Counted from the first letter of the stretch, positions 1 to 10,464 are shown. The stretch is 64,000 nucleotides of DNA from Flavobacterium amniphilum (GCF_023634845.1 NZ_JAMLJL010000007.1:124001-188000), one strand, 5' to 3'. The notes: generated by a model from the letters alone, not told the origin. Made by a program: numbers and translations.

Positions 1-2
1 CG

Positions 3-1034
3 AAATATGAATTTCCTAAAATGGGAAAATTTGAAACTATTGTTGGTTTGCAGGGAATGAATCAGACAAATGTAAATTCCGGGGAAGAAATTTTAATTCC
101 TGATGCAAGGATAAATGATTTGGGTGTTTTGGCTACTACTAACTATTCCTGGAAGAAAAATGTGTTTCAGGCAGGATTTCGTTTCGATAACAGATGGATT
201 GAGACAGAAACCCATGGAATTTCAGGAGAAGAAGGTTATTTTGAAGCAATTGATAAGAAATTCAACAGTTTTAATGCGTCATTGGGTTGTAAAACTTCAA
301 TTACCGATAATTTAACTGTACGTTTGAATGTGGCTTCTGGATTTAGGGCGCCAAATTTAGCTGAATTAACTTCAAATGGTGTTCACGAAGGGAGTAACCG
401 TTATGAAATTGGTAACCCAAATCTGAAAAATGAGCAAAATATTCAAACCGATTTGAATTTTGAATATGGAAATAAACATTTTGAATTCTTTGTAAATGGA
501 TTTTACAACAAAATCAATAATTACATCTTTATTGCGCCAAACGGCAATGTGATCGACGGCAATGATGTATATGATTATGTACAGGCAGATGCCAATCTTT
601 ATGGTGGTGAAGCAGGAATTCATCTGCATCCGCATCCAATAGACTGGCTTCACATTACCAGTAGCTTTGAATCGGTTACCGGTAAAAAGAATAATGGCGA
701 TTACCTGCCTTTGATTCCTTCAAATAAATGGAGTAATACATTTAAAACTGATTTTGAGTTGAAATGGTTAAAATCAGGATATGCGTCATTGAATCTGGAT
801 ACATTTTTGTCCCAAAATAAAGTTGGATTGTTCGAAACCAAAACAGGAGAGTATTCTTTGTTGAATTTCGGATTAGGCGGAAATATTAATTTGGCTAAGT
901 TTAAATGCGAATTGAGTTTTAGTGCAAATAATATTCTGAACCGTGAGTATGTATCGCATTTATCACGTTTAAAAGCTGATGGAATTCCAAATATTGGCAG
1001 GAATTTAATTGTAGGGTTGAATTTTAATTTATAA
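3..1034 (+). CDS. TonB-dependent outer-membrane receptor, C-terminal part
   Basis: This is the C-terminal beta-barrel of a TonB-dependent receptor. The frame is open to the left edge of the window, so the plug domain and most N-terminal strands lie outside; an internal ATG at base 21 is not the start. Visible family signs are alternating amphipathic strands, the conserved barrel segment 'SGFRAPNLAEL' followed by 'NPNLKNEQ', and a C-terminal strand ending in an aromatic-rich 'VGLNFNL' that suits outer-membrane insertion by the BAM complex. Such receptors import siderophores, haem, cobalamin or glycans using TonB energy. The substrate cannot be read from this fragment, and no SusD partner follows it. 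Confidence 0.88.
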   Translation, partial: KYEFPKMGKFETIVGLQGMNQTNVNSGEEILIPDARINDLGVLATTNYSWKKNVFQAGFRFDNRWIETETHGISGEEGYFEAIDKKFNSFNASLGCKTSITDNLTVRLNVASGFRAPNLAELTSNGVHEGSNRYEIGNPNLKNEQNIQTDLNFEYGNKHFEFFVNGFYNKINNYIFIAPNGNVIDGNDVYDYVQADANLYGGEAGIHLHPHPIDWLHITSSFESVTGKKNNGDYLPLIPSNKWSNTFKTDFELKWLKSGYASLNLDTFLSQNKVGLFETKTGEYSLLNFGLGGNINLAKFKCELSFSANNILNREYVSHLSRLKADGIPNIGRNLIVGLNFNL

Positions 1035-1109
1035 CAAATAATAGGTTTTTTGTTATGAATGAGAAGTAAGTGTCTGAAAGATGTATTTTTGCTTCAAACC
1101 AAACTCACA

Positions 1110-3248
1110 ATGAAAAAACTAGTTACTTCGTTAGCAGTTGTCATGGCAATTTCTGCTAATGCCCAATCCCAAAAAAACACAAAAGGAATGAAATATCCTG
1201 TGACCAAAAAAGTTGAAACCACTGATGCATATTTCGGAAAAACAATCAAAGATCCTTACAGATGGCTGGAAGATGACCGTTCACCGGAAACTGAAGTATG
1301 GGTTAAAGAGCAAAATAAACTGGCGGATGGATATCTGAATCAAATTCCGTATCGCAATGATTTGAAAACACGTTTGGAAAAAATGTGGAATTATGAAAAA
1401 ATAAGTTCACCATTTGTTGAAGGTGATTTTACCTATTTCTACAAAAATAACGGTTTACAAAATCAATCGGTTTTATACAGGAAAGATGCATCTGGAAATG
1501 AAGAAGTTTTTCTGGATCCAAATACTTTTTCCAAAGATGGTACAACTTCTTTGGCAGGAATTGATTTCTCAAAAGACGGAAGTAAAGCAGCTTATCAAAT
1601 ATCGATTGGCGGCTCTGATTGGCGTGAAGTGATTATTATTGATGCAAAAACAAAGGAAGTTCTTGAAAATAAATTAGTTGACGTAAAATTCAGTGGAATT
1701 TCCTGGTATAAAAATGAGGGATTTTATTACTCGAGTTATGATAAGCCGGTTGGGAGTGAACTTTCAGCAAAAACCGATCAGCATAAGGTATACTACCATA
1801 AATTGGGAACTCCGCAAAAAGATGATAAAGTAATTTTCGGATTAGATCAAAAGCGTCGCTATGTGGGTGGTAATGTTACTCAGGATGAACGGTTTTTAAT
1901 GATTTCTGCATCAAATACAACATCAGGTAACGAGTTGTATATTAAAGATTTATCAGTGCCCGAAAGTCCAATCGTAACTATTATGGATAATTTTAATTCA
2001 GATAGCTATGTGATTGAAAATGTTGGAAGTAAATTGTTTATTTATACTAATTTCAACGCTCCCAATAAGAAAATTGTTACAGTTGATGTTTCAAAACCAA
2101 CACCGGATAACTGGAAAGATTTGATTCCTGAAACTGAAAATACATTGTCGCCTACAACCGGAAGCGGTTACATCTTTGCAAATTATATGAAAGATGCAAT
2201 TTCATTAATTAAGCAATTTGATTATAACGGAAATTTAATCCGGACTATTGAATTACCGGGTGTGGGAACTGCTTTTGGTTTTGACGGTAAGGAGAAAGAT
2301 GAAACATTATATTATTCGTTCTCAAATTATTATACACCAACCAGAATTTACGCGTTTAGCCCGAAAACAGGAATTTCAACTGTATATCAGAAACCAAAGG
2401 TTGATTTTAATTCAGATGATTTTGAATCAAAGCAGGTTTTTTATACTTCAAAAGACGGAACCAAAATACCAATGATTATAACGTATAAGAAAGGATTGAA
2501 ACTAAATGGTAAAAATCCGACAATCCTTTATGGTTACGGAGGTTTTAATGTGAGTCTGACTCCGGCTTTCAGTATTTCCAATGCGCTTTGGCTGGAAAAT
2601 GGTGGTGTATATGCCGTTCCGAATTTACGTGGAGGCGGGGAATACGGAAAAAAATGGCATGATGCCGGAACCAAAATGCAAAAACAGAATGTGTTTGATG
2701 ATTTTATTGCAGCTGCCGAATATTTGATTGCTAATAAATATACTTCAAAGGATTTTCTTGCCGTTCGCGGTGGTTCAAACGGAGGATTATTGGTGGGCGC
2801 CGTTATGACACAACGTCCTGATTTAATGAAAGTAGCATTGCCGGCTGTAGGTGTTCTCGATATGTTACGATACCATACGTTTACTGCCGGAGCGGGTTGG
2901 GCATATGATTATGGAACTTCTGAAGATTCTGCAGAAATGTTCGAATACATTAAAAAATATTCTCCGGTACATAATGTTAAAAACGGTGTCGAATACCCTG
3001 CAACATTAGTAACAACTGGAGATCATGATGATAGGGTTGTGCCGGCTCACAGCTTTAAATTTGCTTCCGAATTGCAGGAAAAACAGAGTGGTAATAATCC
3101 GACTTTAATCCGAATAGATATAAATGCCGGTCACGGTGCTGGAAAATCTGTTGCGGCAATTATTCAGGAAAGTGTGGATGTACAGGCATTTACCTTGTTT
3201 AATATGGGCATTAAAAGCCTTACTATAAAGAAGAAAGAGACTTTATAA
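1110..3248 (+). CDS. Prolyl oligopeptidase family serine peptidase (S9A)
   Basis: This is a secreted prolyl endopeptidase that cleaves short peptides after proline. The ATG chosen gives a clean signal peptide (MKKLVTSLAVVMAISANAQ); a longer reading upstream would put 17 non-signal residues in front. The N-terminal half is the seven-bladed propeller that filters substrates, starting with the family motif 'DPYRWLED'. The C-terminal alpha/beta hydrolase carries the nucleophile Ser556 in 'GGSNGG', Asp641 in 'DHDDRVVP' and His675 in 'NAGHGAG'. The length of 712 residues is normal for the family. The location is probably periplasmic. The gene stands alone and is followed by a strong terminator. Confidence 0.95.
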   Translation: MKKLVTSLAVVMAISANAQSQKNTKGMKYPVTKKVETTDAYFGKTIKDPYRWLEDDRSPETEVWVKEQNKLADGYLNQIPYRNDLKTRLEKMWNYEKISSPFVEGDFTYFYKNNGLQNQSVLYRKDASGNEEVFLDPNTFSKDGTTSLAGIDFSKDGSKAAYQISIGGSDWREVIIIDAKTKEVLENKLVDVKFSGISWYKNEGFYYSSYDKPVGSELSAKTDQHKVYYHKLGTPQKDDKVIFGLDQKRRYVGGNVTQDERFLMISASNTTSGNELYIKDLSVPESPIVTIMDNFNSDSYVIENVGSKLFIYTNFNAPNKKIVTVDVSKPTPDNWKDLIPETENTLSPTTGSGYIFANYMKDAISLIKQFDYNGNLIRTIELPGVGTAFGFDGKEKDETLYYSFSNYYTPTRIYAFSPKTGISTVYQKPKVDFNSDDFESKQVFYTSKDGTKIPMIITYKKGLKLNGKNPTILYGYGGFNVSLTPAFSISNALWLENGGVYAVPNLRGGGEYGKKWHDAGTKMQKQNVFDDFIAAAEYLIANKYTSKDFLAVRGGSNGGLLVGAVMTQRPDLMKVALPAVGVLDMLRYHTFTAGAGWAYDYGTSEDSAEMFEYIKKYSPVHNVKNGVEYPATLVTTGDHDDRVVPAHSFKFASELQEKQSGNNPTLIRIDINAGHGAGKSVAAIIQESVDVQAFTLFNMGIKSLTIKKKETL

Positions 3249-3256
3249 GAAAAGAA

Positions 3257-3284
3257 AAGACTAAGCATTTGCTTAGTCTTTTTT
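3257..3284. terminator. Bidirectional intrinsic terminator
   Basis: A 10-bp perfect stem (AAGACTAAGC / GCTTAGTCTT) with a four-base loop is followed by T residues on the plus strand and by a T-rich run on the minus strand. It separates the convergent prolyl oligopeptidase and AIM24-like genes and can end transcription from both sides. Confidence 0.85.
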
Positions 3285-3306
3285 AGTTATAACTATTACG
3301 ATAAAT

Positions 3307-4092
3307 TTAGATTCCGTCTACCAGTTTGCCTAAACCACCTAAAACACCACCTTCTTCTTTAGTGCTGTTAAAGCCTGAAGCTGCTATTATTTTTCCGGCT
3401 AATCGGCTAAATGGAAGTGACTGGATATATACAATTCCGGGACCGCGAAGTGTGGCATAAAACAATCCTTCACCACCGAAAATTGAATTTTTAATTCCTC
3501 CGATGAATTCAATATCATAATCAACATCTTTTGTAAAGCCTACAATACATCCCGTATCTACTTTAAGAACTTCTCCGGCTTGTAATTCTTTACGGGCCAA
3601 AGTTCCTCCGGAGTGTACAAACGCCATTCCGTCTCCTTCGATTTTTTGCATGATAAAACCTTCACCACCAAAAAGTCCGCGGCCTAATTTTTTAGAGAAT
3701 TCAATTCCTACCGAAACTCCTTTGGCAGCACATAAAAACGAATCTTTCTGACAAATGAATTTTCCCTGGTATTGAGTTAAGTCAATTGCAACAATTTTCC
3801 CTGGATACGGAGATGCAAATGAGACTTTTCTTTTGTTGGAGTCCTGGTTCATATAGGCAGTCATAAATAAACTTTCTCCGGTCAGCATTCGTTTTCCGGC
3901 ACTTAAAAGTTTACCGAACATTCCTGATTCCTGACCAGATCCATCTCCGAAAATGGTTTCCATTTTGATACCGTTCTCCATCATCATGAAGCTACCGGCT
4001 TCGGCAACCACCACTTCCTGCGGATCTAATTCAATTTCAACATATTGCATTTCTTCACCATAAATATGGTAATCTATTTCATGAGCTTGCAT
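3307..4092 (-). CDS. AIM24 / TIGR00266 family protein
   Basis: This 261-residue protein has the glycine-rich beta-structure repeats of the AIM24 (formerly DUF124) family, seen in segments such as 'EAGSFMMMENGI', 'GLFGGEGF' and 'SIFGGEGLFYATLRGPG'. No signal peptide or membrane segment is visible, so it is probably cytoplasmic. The biochemical role of bacterial members is unknown; the yeast namesake is mitochondrial. It is a single-gene unit between two terminators. The start ATG follows an A/T-rich spacer and no better start is present. Confidence 0.88.
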   Translation of the reverse strand: MQAHEIDYHIYGEEMQYVEIELDPQEVVVAEAGSFMMMENGIKMETIFGDGSGQESGMFGKLLSAGKRMLTGESLFMTAYMNQDSNKRKVSFASPYPGKIVAIDLTQYQGKFICQKDSFLCAAKGVSVGIEFSKKLGRGLFGGEGFIMQKIEGDGMAFVHSGGTLARKELQAGEVLKVDTGCIVGFTKDVDYDIEFIGGIKNSIFGGEGLFYATLRGPGIVYIQSLPFSRLAGKIIAASGFNSTKEEGGVLGGLGKLVDGI

Positions 4093-4157
4093 ATTTTTTA
4101 GTTTTTATGTTTATAGTTATTAGACACAAAGTATACTATAAAGTTACAGCTTTAAAT

Positions 4158-4182
4158 AAAAAAAGCTCCCATAGATGAGAGC
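4158..4182 (-). terminator. Intrinsic terminator of the LamG/T9SS gene
   Basis: Read on the minus strand, GCTCTC and GGGAGC form a six-pair stem with one G-T wobble, followed by seven T residues. It lies just downstream of the stop of the secreted LamG protein. Confidence 0.75.
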
Positions 4183-4202
4183 ATTATTCCTGAAATGAAT
4201 GG

Positions 4203-6443
4203 TCAGTTTTTAATAATTTGCCTTGAAAAGATTTTCCCTTCATTTGTTTCCACGATTAGAAGATAGATGCCATTTGGAACAGATGTAAAATCAATGACGG
4301 ATATATTTCCGTTGAATAGTTTCAGTCCGATTGTGGAATAAAGGTCAACTTTTTTTATCGGTTCTGTTGTTTTGATGTTGATGATTCCGTTGGTTGGATT
4401 AGGGTAGATGATTATTTCGTCATTGAATGAATGATTATCTGTGCCCAAAGATGCATCGAATTCAAAGGCACCCATATCAACTGTTGAATTAACAATTCTT
4501 GTATTCCCGTTCAAGTCTAATGTTAAACCTGCAGGAACAAATACGTTATTTCCAGTATCAATTGCCGGAGAACCGCTTTGTAAAGTATAATTGCTGTTCA
4601 GAAGCGGATTGCTGTTAATTCCGCTGATCTGGCCTCCTTGTGATATGGTATTTTGCAATGATGGACCACCCAAAGTTCCACCTATAAAAAAAGGAACGTT
4701 TGATCCATTACCGTAAATGATACAGTTTTTGAATCGGGTATTAGATCCATTATCGGTTCTGATCACATTTCCTGCATTTCCTGCATTTCCTGAAAAAGTG
4801 GTGTTAATTACATCAACATTGATCCCGTTTTGATTTCCGCTATTTGCCGTACTGGCACTCAGATACAAGCTGGAAGCACCAGATCCCGAAGTATTATTAT
4901 GGAAAAGACAGTTTTTGATTTCACTGTTTCCGTACCAGGAAAAACCATTGGCACCTGAAATAAGAATTTGCGCATTTGAACCTGAATGGTTTTCTCTTAT
5001 AATAGTTGATTCAAGATTCGCAGTAAAGATTTGGTTGTTCACACCTCCGGCAAAATATCCACTCAAAACTCCGGTATCAGACCCTGAGTTTTTTTCCAGA
5101 ATACAATTTCTGATCAAAATTGATGCATTGTCATTGGAGTTGTAGGTATTGATATAAACCGCACCACCACGAGTATGGTAATATTGTGCCGAAGCAGTAC
5201 CGGATGTTAATGTTGGTCCGTTAGCATTGCCTCCCGTGATTGTAAAACCGTCAACCACAACATTACGGATGTTTCCTTTAACGGTGATCACGTGATAGGC
5301 ATTGTCTTGTCTGGTTGCTTCGGTTGCGGTAATAGTTGAATTATCATTGCCGTTTATATCTCCATTAAGGATTGTCAGGTTTGTTTTTGGATTCCTTTGG
5401 CTTAACTGCGTTTCGGTTCCATCAAAACCACCGTACATTTTTAAGGCATTTTTCATCAGAAAAGTTGAATTTCGTGCTGCTCCTGATGGTTTGTATATTC
5501 CGGCAGCTACCCAGATTTCATTTACCGAAGTGGAAGTTGTAATGGCTGTTTCCAAATTAGTGTATGCATCAGTCCAGGATGTTCCATTATTGGCTCCGGT
5601 AGCATTTGAATTGACATATATTTTTACGGCAGGTTTGTCTTCATTGAATAAAATATCAATTTCAGGTGAAGAAAGTGTTCTTTCGTAATAGCGTATCTGA
5701 TCGATTCCGTCCCGGTAATCCAAATAATTACTGTCATGACTTTTACCAATTACCAATGGGTTGTTTGGCGTAATAGTTCTCACGGTATAATTTTCACTGG
5801 TTAAACCAGATGCGTAGTTAGTTTCAGCGTCTGCACCAACGTATACATTATCAATATACATAGAGTAGGTGTAAGTAAGTGTGTATTGCGAAAGCGATCC
5901 AGCATACATTAAAGAACTTGTTGAACTTAGCTGACAAACTACATGATGCCATTGCCCGTCATTTACAGGTTGGCTTACAACTTCCTGTACGCCGCTTGCA
6001 CCACTTGTTGACTGGAAATTCCAACTGTATTGTCCGTTGAAATAAATTTTTCCATCTTTTAGTGATGCACTGAATCCTGCAGGATTTGCTGCTGTATTGT
6101 GTTGGTCAAGGATAAGACGTTTCGGACTTTCATTTGTAGTTGTTTTGATCCAAAAACTAACAGCAAAATTGTTAACACTTGCTGCGTTTGTTCCTCCTGC
6201 ACTGAATGAATCTCCATTGAGTTGGATGGCTTTATTGGTTTCCCCATTCCGGTCGGTTATAATTGTCCGGGAATTGCCTGTAGGAGTAAGAGTTGTTGTT
6301 CCGGTTTGTAAAGCCGGACTCACATCACTGGTTAAGATACCATTGGTGAATTTATAATCTTTGATTAAAGAAGTTGCCGGGATTTGAGCCTTAGCACTGT
6401 TAAAGCAAAAAAATGCAATTAGAAAAAGTAGTTGTAATCTCAT
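4203..6443 (-). CDS. Secreted LamG-domain protein with T9SS type A sorting domain
   Basis: This is a large secreted, probably surface-exposed protein of 746 residues. The chosen ATG gives a signal peptide (MRLQLLFLIAFFCFNSAKAQ); a TTG 27 bases upstream is less likely. Residues about 35-265 resemble a LamG/concanavalin-type lectin fold ('VSFWIKTT', 'GQWHHVVCQL', 'YYERTLSSPEI'). Residues about 277-620 are a right-handed beta-helix with many asparagine/glycine turns, opening with 'WTDAYTNLETAI'. The last 75 residues are a type A T9SS sorting domain ('YPNPTNGIINI', 'PNGIYLLIVET'), so it should cross the outer membrane by the type IX system. The ligand is unknown. The two-component pair upstream on the same strand could regulate it, but this is inference. 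Confidence 0.9.
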   Translation of the reverse strand: MRLQLLFLIAFFCFNSAKAQIPATSLIKDYKFTNGILTSDVSPALQTGTTTLTPTGNSRTIITDRNGETNKAIQLNGDSFSAGGTNAASVNNFAVSFWIKTTTNESPKRLILDQHNTAANPAGFSASLKDGKIYFNGQYSWNFQSTSGASGVQEVVSQPVNDGQWHHVVCQLSSTSSLMYAGSLSQYTLTYTYSMYIDNVYVGADAETNYASGLTSENYTVRTITPNNPLVIGKSHDSNYLDYRDGIDQIRYYERTLSSPEIDILFNEDKPAVKIYVNSNATGANNGTSWTDAYTNLETAITTSTSVNEIWVAAGIYKPSGAARNSTFLMKNALKMYGGFDGTETQLSQRNPKTNLTILNGDINGNDNSTITATEATRQDNAYHVITVKGNIRNVVVDGFTITGGNANGPTLTSGTASAQYYHTRGGAVYINTYNSNDNASILIRNCILEKNSGSDTGVLSGYFAGGVNNQIFTANLESTIIRENHSGSNAQILISGANGFSWYGNSEIKNCLFHNNTSGSGASSLYLSASTANSGNQNGINVDVINTTFSGNAGNAGNVIRTDNGSNTRFKNCIIYGNGSNVPFFIGGTLGGPSLQNTISQGGQISGINSNPLLNSNYTLQSGSPAIDTGNNVFVPAGLTLDLNGNTRIVNSTVDMGAFEFDASLGTDNHSFNDEIIIYPNPTNGIINIKTTEPIKKVDLYSTIGLKLFNGNISVIDFTSVPNGIYLLIVETNEGKIFSRQIIKN

Positions 6444-6549
6444 AGCCGTTTGATTTAATATTTGAAACAAATTTCAATCGTTTGCTATGTTTAATAGTGT
6501 ATTTCTTTCTGAAAGTAGCCGTTTTTTTTCTGAAACGGAAATCAAATAT

Positions 6550-7302
6550 TTAGAAAATATCCTGAATGAATTGAAGAAATTCTTCTTTTTTTTCTTTGGC
6601 AATAGGAACAGTTTTGTTGTTTTCCATGATTAAATGTAAACCATCCTTTTTAGACAATTCTTTGATATATTTTAAATTGATCAAAAACGATCGATGAGGT
6701 TTGTAAAATATAGGTTTCTCATGGAGCTGGTCGACAAAATGTCTGAGCGGTTTACAAATTAGCTGTGAATCGTTATTTTTCATATACACTTTGGTGTACA
6801 TGCCATCTGCTTCAAATAGAATAATATCATCATGGGAAACAAATAAAATTCCTTTCGGAATTTCAAGAATCATCTTATTCAATGAAAGTTGTTGGAATAC
6901 TTTTTTTAAATCATCCAATTTGGTATTGATACTGGTTTTTTCGATTTCTTTTTGGGCTTTGGCTACAGCATTTTTAAATTCATTACTGTCAATCGGTTTT
7001 AACAGATAATCAACGGCCGATAATTTAAAAGCCTGAACAGCATATTCATTATAGGCGGTGATGAAAATTATTTGGAAATTCACTTCTCCGGGTTCAAAAA
7101 AATCTAAAATTTCCAAACCGGAATGTCCCGGCATTTCAATGTCAAGAAAAACAATTTGTGGTTGATGTTCCTTGATTAAGGCAACACCGGATTCTAAGTC
7201 GGCTGCTTCTGAAATAATGGTTATTTCAGTACAATGTTCTTTAACTAAGGTAATGATTAATCTCCGTGCTTTATTTTCATCGTCAATAATGATTGCTTTC
7301 AT
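6550..7302 (-). CDS. LytTR-family response regulator
   Basis: The 250-residue protein has an N-terminal receiver domain with the acidic pocket Asp7/Asp8, the phosphoacceptor Asp54 in 'VFLDIEMPG' and a Lys in 'LLKPID'. A C-terminal LytTR DNA-binding domain is marked by 'FYKPHRSFLINLKYIK'. It follows the propeller sensor kinase by 88 bases on the same strand, so the two form a LytS/LytR-type pair. This family usually binds direct repeats upstream of target promoters; none was identified here. Confidence 0.94.
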   Translation of the reverse strand: MKAIIIDDENKARRLIITLVKEHCTEITIISEAADLESGVALIKEHQPQIVFLDIEMPGHSGLEILDFFEPGEVNFQIIFITAYNEYAVQAFKLSAVDYLLKPIDSNEFKNAVAKAQKEIEKTSINTKLDDLKKVFQQLSLNKMILEIPKGILFVSHDDIILFEADGMYTKVYMKNNDSQLICKPLRHFVDQLHEKPIFYKPHRSFLINLKYIKELSKKDGLHLIMENNKTVPIAKEKKEEFLQFIQDIF

Positions 7303-7390
7303 TGTATTGTTTTACTGCAAAAATGTGCTTAAAAATAGATGTTGGCTTGCTTTTCTTTCTGAAATTGATCTTTTTCTTTCTGAAAGATCC

Positions 7391-10360
7391 TTACAAAGGA
7401 ATTGTGATTATTACTTTGGTACCAATTGAAACTTGATTGGCATCATACAAATCTTCAACAGCAACTGATGTTTTTTTTGTTCGTGTTTTATTGATTAGTT
7501 CAACTCTTTTCTGATTAGCGGATGTAGCAAAAGACTGGTGTTGATGCCCTCTCTTACCATTTAAAACTTCTGAAGCTATTCTTCCAATTCCGTTATCAGT
7601 AATTGAACAGATTAAACTGTCTTTCTTTTGGTTCATGGAAAATATAATATCAAGTTTTCTGTTTTCTTTTTTGTGTAACAAACCGTGTTTTAAGGCATTT
7701 TCAACATAAGGCTGAATGAAAAGTGACGGGATTTTTGTTATGGCCGGATTGATTTCTTCTGAAACATCAACCGAGTATTCCAAAACATCTTCGAATCTGT
7801 CTTTTTCCAATTCCAGATATAAATACAATGCTTTCAACTCTTCATCAAGCATTACTTCACTTTCCCTGCTATGTTCAAGGTATATACGGATTAAACGCGA
7901 AAATTTGACCAGAAAAGTACTGGCGGTTTCTTTTTCATTGGTTATGATATACTCCTGAATTGAATTTAAAGCATTAAAAATGAAATGCGGATTCATTTGT
8001 GAACGAAGGTTTTCCAATTGCGAAAAAACAAGTTCTTTGTCAATCTCGGCCTTTTCAAGCATGATTTGTTTCTCATTTTCGAGTCTTTTTAGCCGTGTTC
8101 TGAAGTATAGCCAGATTAATGTAAACATCGTCAATGCTGCAACAAGATAAAACCACCATTTTTGCCAAAAAGGAGCTTCAATATTGATTTCTAATGAAAT
8201 TAGACTTGACTGTACTCCGTTTGAATTTATGGCTTTTACCTGAAAAGTAAAATTCCCGGAAGGCAAACTCGAGTAACGGACAAAATCAATACCTTTTTCC
8301 AAAGAGAGCCATGTGTCATTTAATCCAATCATACGGTATTGATAAGTAATACTTTCTGCGGTTTGGAATCCATTGCAGTTAAAACTGATTTTGACTGCAT
8401 TTTTATCGTGGCTTAATTTGTATTCATCCTGTAATGTAACATCCTTGTCATGTATGTTTACGCCGGTAAAATAAATTTCCGGAGCTTGTAAGGTTTTGAA
8501 ACTTTTATTTTTATCGACGATGAAAATTCCTTTATTGGAGGAAACATAAACCTGATTTCCGATAATTTCAATATCTGAAATATTGTAACTTTCCAGTCCG
8601 TCATTTTTAGTAATACTCTTAAAAGTACTGTTTTTGATATCGAAAACCTGTAAACCTTTTTGGGAAGAAATCCAAAGTTGGTTCCCATCACTCTTCAGTT
8701 TTCCTGTTTCATTGGAAAGTAAGCCGTTTTGTATGGTAAGATTGTAAAAAACAGTTTTGTTTTTAATGCCTAATATTCCATCCTTAAAAGTAGAAACCCA
8801 TAAGGTACCATCATTGGTTTCGGCCATATCAATAGCAAAAATGGGTTGTTTTTTATACTGTATGACCGTTTGTTTGTTGTTAGCATCAAATTGAATTAAA
8901 TCATCAACAAAGCCAACATAGCTCGTGTTTGTTTTTGTACTGTAAAAGCAGGTGTAAGCTCTTTTTTTTCGGATATCGGTGATTGGAATTGTTGCTGATC
9001 TATTTGTAAAATCAGTAATAGGGGAATTTATATTTCGGGATGATGAACCGGATTTTGTAAAAGGGTTTTCCATGATACTGGCCCGGTCATAACTTGCATT
9101 TAATATGGCGTTGTTTTTTGCAATTGACATCGCTTTTGAAGCAGTCAAATACGGAATTCCGTACATTTTACTTTCATTCAGGTTCCATATGTGTGACTGT
9201 GCTTCCTGACTAATGAATAATGAGTTGAAATTTGGATTGTAAAGAATTTGCCAGATCTTGCTTCTCGAAGGTAATTGAAGAATAGTGTTTTGATACGTTT
9301 CGGTATTTAACAGGCCAAATATTCCTTCTGATGTTCCAAATACCAGATTGTATTTGCCCGTAACTGCCATAGTGCTTATGTGTTTTGCATTATCCGGGAG
9401 TTGTACTTTTTTGATGTAAATGTTAGGCATTACAAAGATGCCGTTTCTTAGGGAACTGAACCAAAAATTATTGTTTTTGTCTTTTACGATTTTAGTAATA
9501 TACTCATTGGGTAAGAAGGTGTTTTGGTATTCAATTGTGTTGTTATTCCAGGAACATACAATAACGCCCTGGTTCGTGCAAAACCATATCAGGTTATCGT
9601 TTTTTAAAATCCGGATGATGGTTTTATCGGATAATTGTGCCGGCACTTTTATTTCCCTGAAATTCCCTGAAGTTTTTGCTTTAAGATAAAAATGCTGGAC
9701 ACCGTTGAATAGAGATGTGAACAATAAATGATTACCAAGATTACAAAATGAATTGTTTTTAGGCTCAATTTGATCAGCATTAAAGGCGAAAACAGAATTT
9801 ATCTTGTCGTTTTCGATGTATTTGATTTGATTTGTAAGTGAGAAATATAATCTGCCATCATACAGAAACGGACTCCTGTAATAAGGAGAATTTGTTGTTT
9901 TGTCTTTAACCAATATTCTTTTTTTGGTATCGGTGTTTATTTTGAAGATACCTTTTTCTGAAAAAGCGGTTAGTTCTTTGTTTTTGACAATAAACTCAGG
10001 TAATTGACCTTTTAATTCATCTTTTAAATCGGTGAACAAAACTAATTTGTTGCCTTGGACAAAAAAGAACTGTCCGGATATATTGTTGCACCAAACGTTA
10101 CCAAAATCATCCTGATATAGTCCAAAAACGGACAAACCTCTTTTTTTAGGATGTGTGAAATTCGTGAAATTTTTTCCGTCATACCGGTATAAACCTTTAT
10201 CGGCAGCAAACCACACAAAACCTTTTTTGTCTTCCAGTAAATCGTAAAATTCAATATCGGGTGAGCCGTCTTTTTCGGTTAATTGTATGGTAACAGGTTG
10301 TTGTGCAAATGTCAGATTTGCAATCAGAAAAAGAAAAATATGGAATGCTTTGACTCTCAA
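7391..10360 (-). CDS. Sensor histidine kinase with two-component propeller and Y_Y_Y domains
   Basis: The 989-residue membrane kinase starts with a signal peptide (MRVKAFHIFLFLIANLTFAQ). Repeated propeller blades fill the periplasmic part ('DLLEDKKGFVWFAADKGLYRYDG', shortened here to 'GFVWFAADKGLYRYDG', and many later 'LWVST/IWFCT' motifs), followed by a Y_Y_Y domain near residues 660-730. One transmembrane helix follows ('WWFYLVAALTMFTLIWLYF'). The cytoplasmic part has a LytS-type kinase core: phosphoacceptor His792 in 'MNPHFIFNALNS', then a HATPase domain with 'VENALKHGL' and 'DNGIGR'. The partner is the LytTR regulator just downstream. The signal sensed is unknown. Confidence 0.93.
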   Translation of the reverse strand: MRVKAFHIFLFLIANLTFAQQPVTIQLTEKDGSPDIEFYDLLEDKKGFVWFAADKGLYRYDGKNFTNFTHPKKRGLSVFGLYQDDFGNVWCNNISGQFFFVQGNKLVLFTDLKDELKGQLPEFIVKNKELTAFSEKGIFKINTDTKKRILVKDKTTNSPYYRSPFLYDGRLYFSLTNQIKYIENDKINSVFAFNADQIEPKNNSFCNLGNHLLFTSLFNGVQHFYLKAKTSGNFREIKVPAQLSDKTIIRILKNDNLIWFCTNQGVIVCSWNNNTIEYQNTFLPNEYITKIVKDKNNNFWFSSLRNGIFVMPNIYIKKVQLPDNAKHISTMAVTGKYNLVFGTSEGIFGLLNTETYQNTILQLPSRSKIWQILYNPNFNSLFISQEAQSHIWNLNESKMYGIPYLTASKAMSIAKNNAILNASYDRASIMENPFTKSGSSSRNINSPITDFTNRSATIPITDIRKKRAYTCFYSTKTNTSYVGFVDDLIQFDANNKQTVIQYKKQPIFAIDMAETNDGTLWVSTFKDGILGIKNKTVFYNLTIQNGLLSNETGKLKSDGNQLWISSQKGLQVFDIKNSTFKSITKNDGLESYNISDIEIIGNQVYVSSNKGIFIVDKNKSFKTLQAPEIYFTGVNIHDKDVTLQDEYKLSHDKNAVKISFNCNGFQTAESITYQYRMIGLNDTWLSLEKGIDFVRYSSLPSGNFTFQVKAINSNGVQSSLISLEINIEAPFWQKWWFYLVAALTMFTLIWLYFRTRLKRLENEKQIMLEKAEIDKELVFSQLENLRSQMNPHFIFNALNSIQEYIITNEKETASTFLVKFSRLIRIYLEHSRESEVMLDEELKALYLYLELEKDRFEDVLEYSVDVSEEINPAITKIPSLFIQPYVENALKHGLLHKKENRKLDIIFSMNQKKDSLICSITDNGIGRIASEVLNGKRGHQHQSFATSANQKRVELINKTRTKKTSVAVEDLYDANQVSIGTKVIITIPL

Positions 10361-10464
10361 GAGTTTATTTTAAAGAATAAAAATAAACTTTTGCGGCAAC
10401 AATTGCGTTATTTTCTTTTTAAAAATGGTGTTTTTTCTTCCGAAAAAGTATGATTGGTAGTATT

